A stretch of DNA of 64,000 bases. It comes from Alistipes senegalensis. GTDB lineage: Bacteria; Pseudomonadota; Gammaproteobacteria; Burkholderiales; Burkholderiaceae_D. Below, piece after piece: positions 62,446 to 64,000 of this stretch. Both the position numbers and the translations under genes were made by a program. Below the pieces are notes generated by a model. The model ran no database searches. It was not told where the DNA came from and saw only the letters and a list, made by a program, of their open reading frames with translations. Position 1 is the first letter of the stretch. Each line of letters begins with the position of its first letter. The stretch lies in assembly GCA_023664945.1 (NCBI GenBank), contig JAMPER010000001.1, positions 1-64,000 of the forward strand. The letters are read 5' to 3'.

Positions 62446-62814
62446 CTACAGCACTTCAGGCGCAAGAGAAACAATCTTCATAAAGCGCTCGGTACGTAAT
62501 TCACGGGTAACCGGCCCGAAAATACGCGTACCAATCGGTTCCAGCCTGGCATTGAGCAAAACAGCGGCGCTGCCGTCAAATTTGATAAGAGATCCATCAG
62601 GCCGGCGCACACCCTTGGCCGTACGGACAACGACAGCATTGTAAATCTCGCCTTTTTTTACCCTTCCCCGCGGCGCAGCGCTTTTGACTGCAACCTTGAT
62701 AATGTCGCCGATACCGGCGTAACGGCGCTTGGAACCGCCCAACACCTTGATGCACAAAACTTCTCTTGCGCCCGTGTTGTCGGCCACCTTCAAACGGCTT
62801 TCATTCTGAATCAT
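62446..62814 (-). CDS. rplN: 50S ribosomal protein L14
   Basis: The frame is longer, but the conserved start [19 protein letters not shown] is at ATG 62814, giving 122 residues, the exact family length. It ends [21 protein letters not shown] stands before the ATG. It is the first gene of the spc operon, separated from rpsQ by a 177-base gap with a candidate promoter and stem-loop. Confidence 0.98.
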   Translation of the reverse strand: MIQNESRLKVADNTGAREVLCIKVLGGSKRRYAGIGDIIKVAVKSAAPRGRVKKGEIYNAVVVRTAKGVRRPDGSLIKFDGSAAVLLNARLEPIGTRIFGPVTRELRTERFMKIVSLAPEVL

Positions 62815-62923
62815 ATTTTCTTTCCCAACTTGAATTCGTCCAGGCACCTGCCTGACGATCAGTCTTGGTCCCGCCATCTGATGTTCTTCACATCATCTGA
62901 TTGGGTGGACAGTTCTACACCAA

Positions 62924-62953
62924 AGCTTCGCACCATACCTACGGTGCGAAGCT
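62924..62953. repeat. Perfect 11-base inverted repeat upstream of rplN
   Basis: AGCTTCGCACC (62924-62934) and GGTGCGAAGCT (62943-62953) are perfectly complementary around an eight-base loop. No T-run follows on the minus strand, so it is not a simple terminator. It lies at the S10/spc operon boundary, and the transcript from the candidate promoter at 62958-62986 would begin with this hairpin. Confidence 0.85.
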
Positions 62954-62957
62954 CGTA

Positions 62958-62986
62958 ATTATTACATCAATATCAAGCTAACGCAA
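62958..62986 (-). promoter_or_regulatory. Candidate spc operon promoter
   Basis: On the minus strand TTGCGT (62986-62981) and AATAAT (62963-62958) are 17 bases apart, with TG one base before the -10 hexamer (extended -10). Transcription would begin near 62951, at the first arm of the inverted repeat and about 137 bases before rplN. In E. coli the spc promoter lies at this same boundary. Confidence 0.55.
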
Positions 62987-62991
62987 GCGTT

Positions 62992-63258
62992 TTATATCAC
63001 CTGCGCAACCTGCACAACACGGGTGACCACCCATGCCTTGTTTTTGGAAAACGGACGGCTTTCCCGTATTTCAACAGTATCACCCACCTTGGCTTCGTTA
63101 GCCTCGTCATGCGCCAGATATTTTTTTGAACGTCTGACGATTTTGCCGTAAAGCGGGTGCTTGACACGGCGCTCAATCAGGACAGAAACAGTTTTATCCA
63201 TCTTGTCGGAAACAACCCTGCCCGTCAGCGCGCGCTGAACTTTTGCCTGATCACTCAT
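62992..63258 (-). CDS. rpsQ: 30S ribosomal protein S17
   Basis: The 88-residue OB-fold protein has [29 protein letters not shown] and the S17 signature [18 protein letters not shown]. It shares one base with the rpmC stop (TAATG), which indicates coupling. It is the last gene of the S10 part. Confidence 0.98.
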   Translation of the reverse strand: MSDQAKVQRALTGRVVSDKMDKTVSVLIERRVKHPLYGKIVRRSKKYLAHDEANEAKVGDTVEIRESRPFSKNKAWVVTRVVQVAQVI

Positions 63259-63449
63259 TATTTATTGCCCTTTGCATTCATAACCGTCTTTACACGTGCA
63301 ATATCACGCCTGACCTTCCTCATCTGGGAAGTATTTGTCAACTGCTGGGTGGCTTTTTGCATACGAAGGCTGAACTGCGCCTTTAACAGGTCATTCAATT
63401 CCTGGCGCAATGCAGCCTGATCTTTATCGCGAAGCTCGGAAGCTTTCAT
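63258..63449 (-). CDS. rpmC: 50S ribosomal protein L29
   Basis: The 63-residue protein from ATG 63449 (AAGGAGT five bases upstream) begins [18 protein letters not shown] and contains [30 protein letters not shown], the L29 helical hairpin. It lies between rplP and rpsQ. L29 is at the tunnel exit and helps dock SRP. Confidence 0.98.
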   Translation of the reverse strand: MKASELRDKDQAALRQELNDLLKAQFSLRMQKATQQLTNTSQMRKVRRDIARVKTVMNAKGNK

Positions 63450-63459
63450 AATTACTCCT

Positions 63460-63879
63460 TCACTGGCCAATCCGGCGAGTCACAAACATGGTAGGAAGCG
63501 GCAACTTGGCTGCGGCAAGATTAAACGCCTCGCGCGCCAACTCTTCACTGACACCGTCCATTTCATAAAGCATTTTCCCGGGGCGGATTTCCGCAACCCA
63601 ATACTCCGGATTACCCTTGCCGCTACCCATACGAACCTCTGCCGGTTTCTCGGAAATCGGCTTGTCCGGGAAAACCCGAATCCAGATACGGCCTCCGCGC
63701 CGGATATGACGCGTCATTGCCCGGCGGGCCGCTTCAATCTGGCGTGCGGTAAGCCTTCCGCGGCCGGTTGCCTTAAGTCCGAAATCCCCAAAAGAAACAT
63801 GGGTGCCGCGCTCATGCGAAATACCGACATTGCGCCCTTTTTGTTCTTTCCTGTATTTTCTGCGTCTTGGCTGCAGCAT
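63460..63879 (-). CDS. rplP: 50S ribosomal protein L16
   Basis: The 139-residue protein begins [19 protein letters not shown] and has [27 protein letters not shown] and the end [16 protein letters not shown]16 organises the A-site region of the 50S subunit. Its SD (GGAGAATAATT) overlaps the end of rpsC. Confidence 0.98.
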   Translation of the reverse strand: MLQPRRRKYRKEQKGRNVGISHERGTHVSFGDFGLKATGRGRLTARQIEAARRAMTRHIRRGGRIWIRVFPDKPISEKPAEVRMGSGKGNPEYWVAEIRPGKMLYEMDGVSEELAREAFNLAAAKLPLPTMFVTRRIGQ

Positions 63880-63881
63880 AA

Positions 63882-64000
63882 TTATTCTCCTGCCGTTTCA
63901 GCTGGTGCGGACTCCGGTGCTGCATCCGCCTTCTTCGCACGAATACGCTTGACACCGCCCGGCGCCGAAGCGCCATCCACTTTCCTTACACGTTGTTTCC
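63882..64000 (-). CDS. rpsC: 30S ribosomal protein S3 (partial, C-terminal end)
   Basis: The minus strand is open from the window edge to a TAA at 63884-63882, encoding the last 38 residues, [20 protein letters not shown] onward, ending AETAGE. This Lys/Arg then Ala/Glu-rich tail is the usual unconserved C-terminus of betaproteobacterial S3. Position directly before rplP supports the call; the conserved KH and MH2-like domains lie outside the window. Confidence 0.85.
   Translation of the reverse strand, partial: KQRVRKVDGASAPGGVKRIRAKKADAAPESAPAETAGE

Overview
The window reads as ordinary, gene-dense chromosome of a betaproteobacterium. Gene families, gene order (S10-spc-alpha ribosomal cluster, recX-recA beside a DUF2889 gene, ftsY-ftsE-ftsX-rpoH, the type-2 pyrF) and composition point to Burkholderiales. 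My best guess is Oxalobacteraceae, near Oxalobacter. That is inference from family resemblance; no 16S gene or other decisive marker is present.

Layout. 0-9.6 kb: ychF, a diguanylate cyclase, a leftward run (two M16 peptidase-like proteins, rsmD, coaD, ferredoxin) and rightward ftsY-ftsE-ftsX. 9.7-13.9 kb: rpoH behind a perfect CIRCE operator, a tyrosine recombinase, a BioC-like methyltransferase, comF and trmL. 13.9-22 kb: heat-shock block with grpE, dnaK and dnaJ leftward, recN and nadK, and hrcA rightward. 22-25.6 kb: pyrF, an EamA transporter, lemA and two TPM-domain genes. 25.6-36.3 kb: hppA, then a leftward envelope run (exbB-exbD-lpxK-Trm112-kdsB-adk), argH, ilvD and lgt. 36.4-39.4 kb: an accessory insert with a DUF262/HNH restriction-like protein and a divergent XRE regulator. 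39.5-51.7 kb: recX-recA, DUF2889, xseA, dgt, a fused aroK-aroB, mrcA-lptM-lysA-engB and a lipid kinase. 51.7-53.8 kb: a decayed hsdR tail, cutA and about 1.1 kb with no convincing gene. 53.8-64 kb: leftward ribosomal operons from rpsC (cut by the window end) to rplQ, with a strong terminator.

The most coherent system is a heat-shock circuit contained in 13 kb. HrcA is encoded at 20.9 kb. Its operator CIRCE (exact 9-9-9 palindrome) lies on the rpoH promoter at 9.7 kb. Sigma-32-type promoters stand in front of both grpE and dnaK. The inferred hierarchy is HrcA controlling rpoH, and sigma-32 controlling grpE/dnaK/dnaJ. The hrcA promoter is placed so that its mRNA may be leaderless. The second interesting element is the lone DUF262-DUF1524-like protein with its XRE neighbour, a probable single-protein type IV-like defence gene. 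The hsdR relic shows that a type I restriction system was once present elsewhere in the window.

Many starts below are moved downstream from the longest open frame, because the frame began at TTG or GTG without a Shine-Dalgarno (SD) sequence while a conserved ATG start lay just inside.
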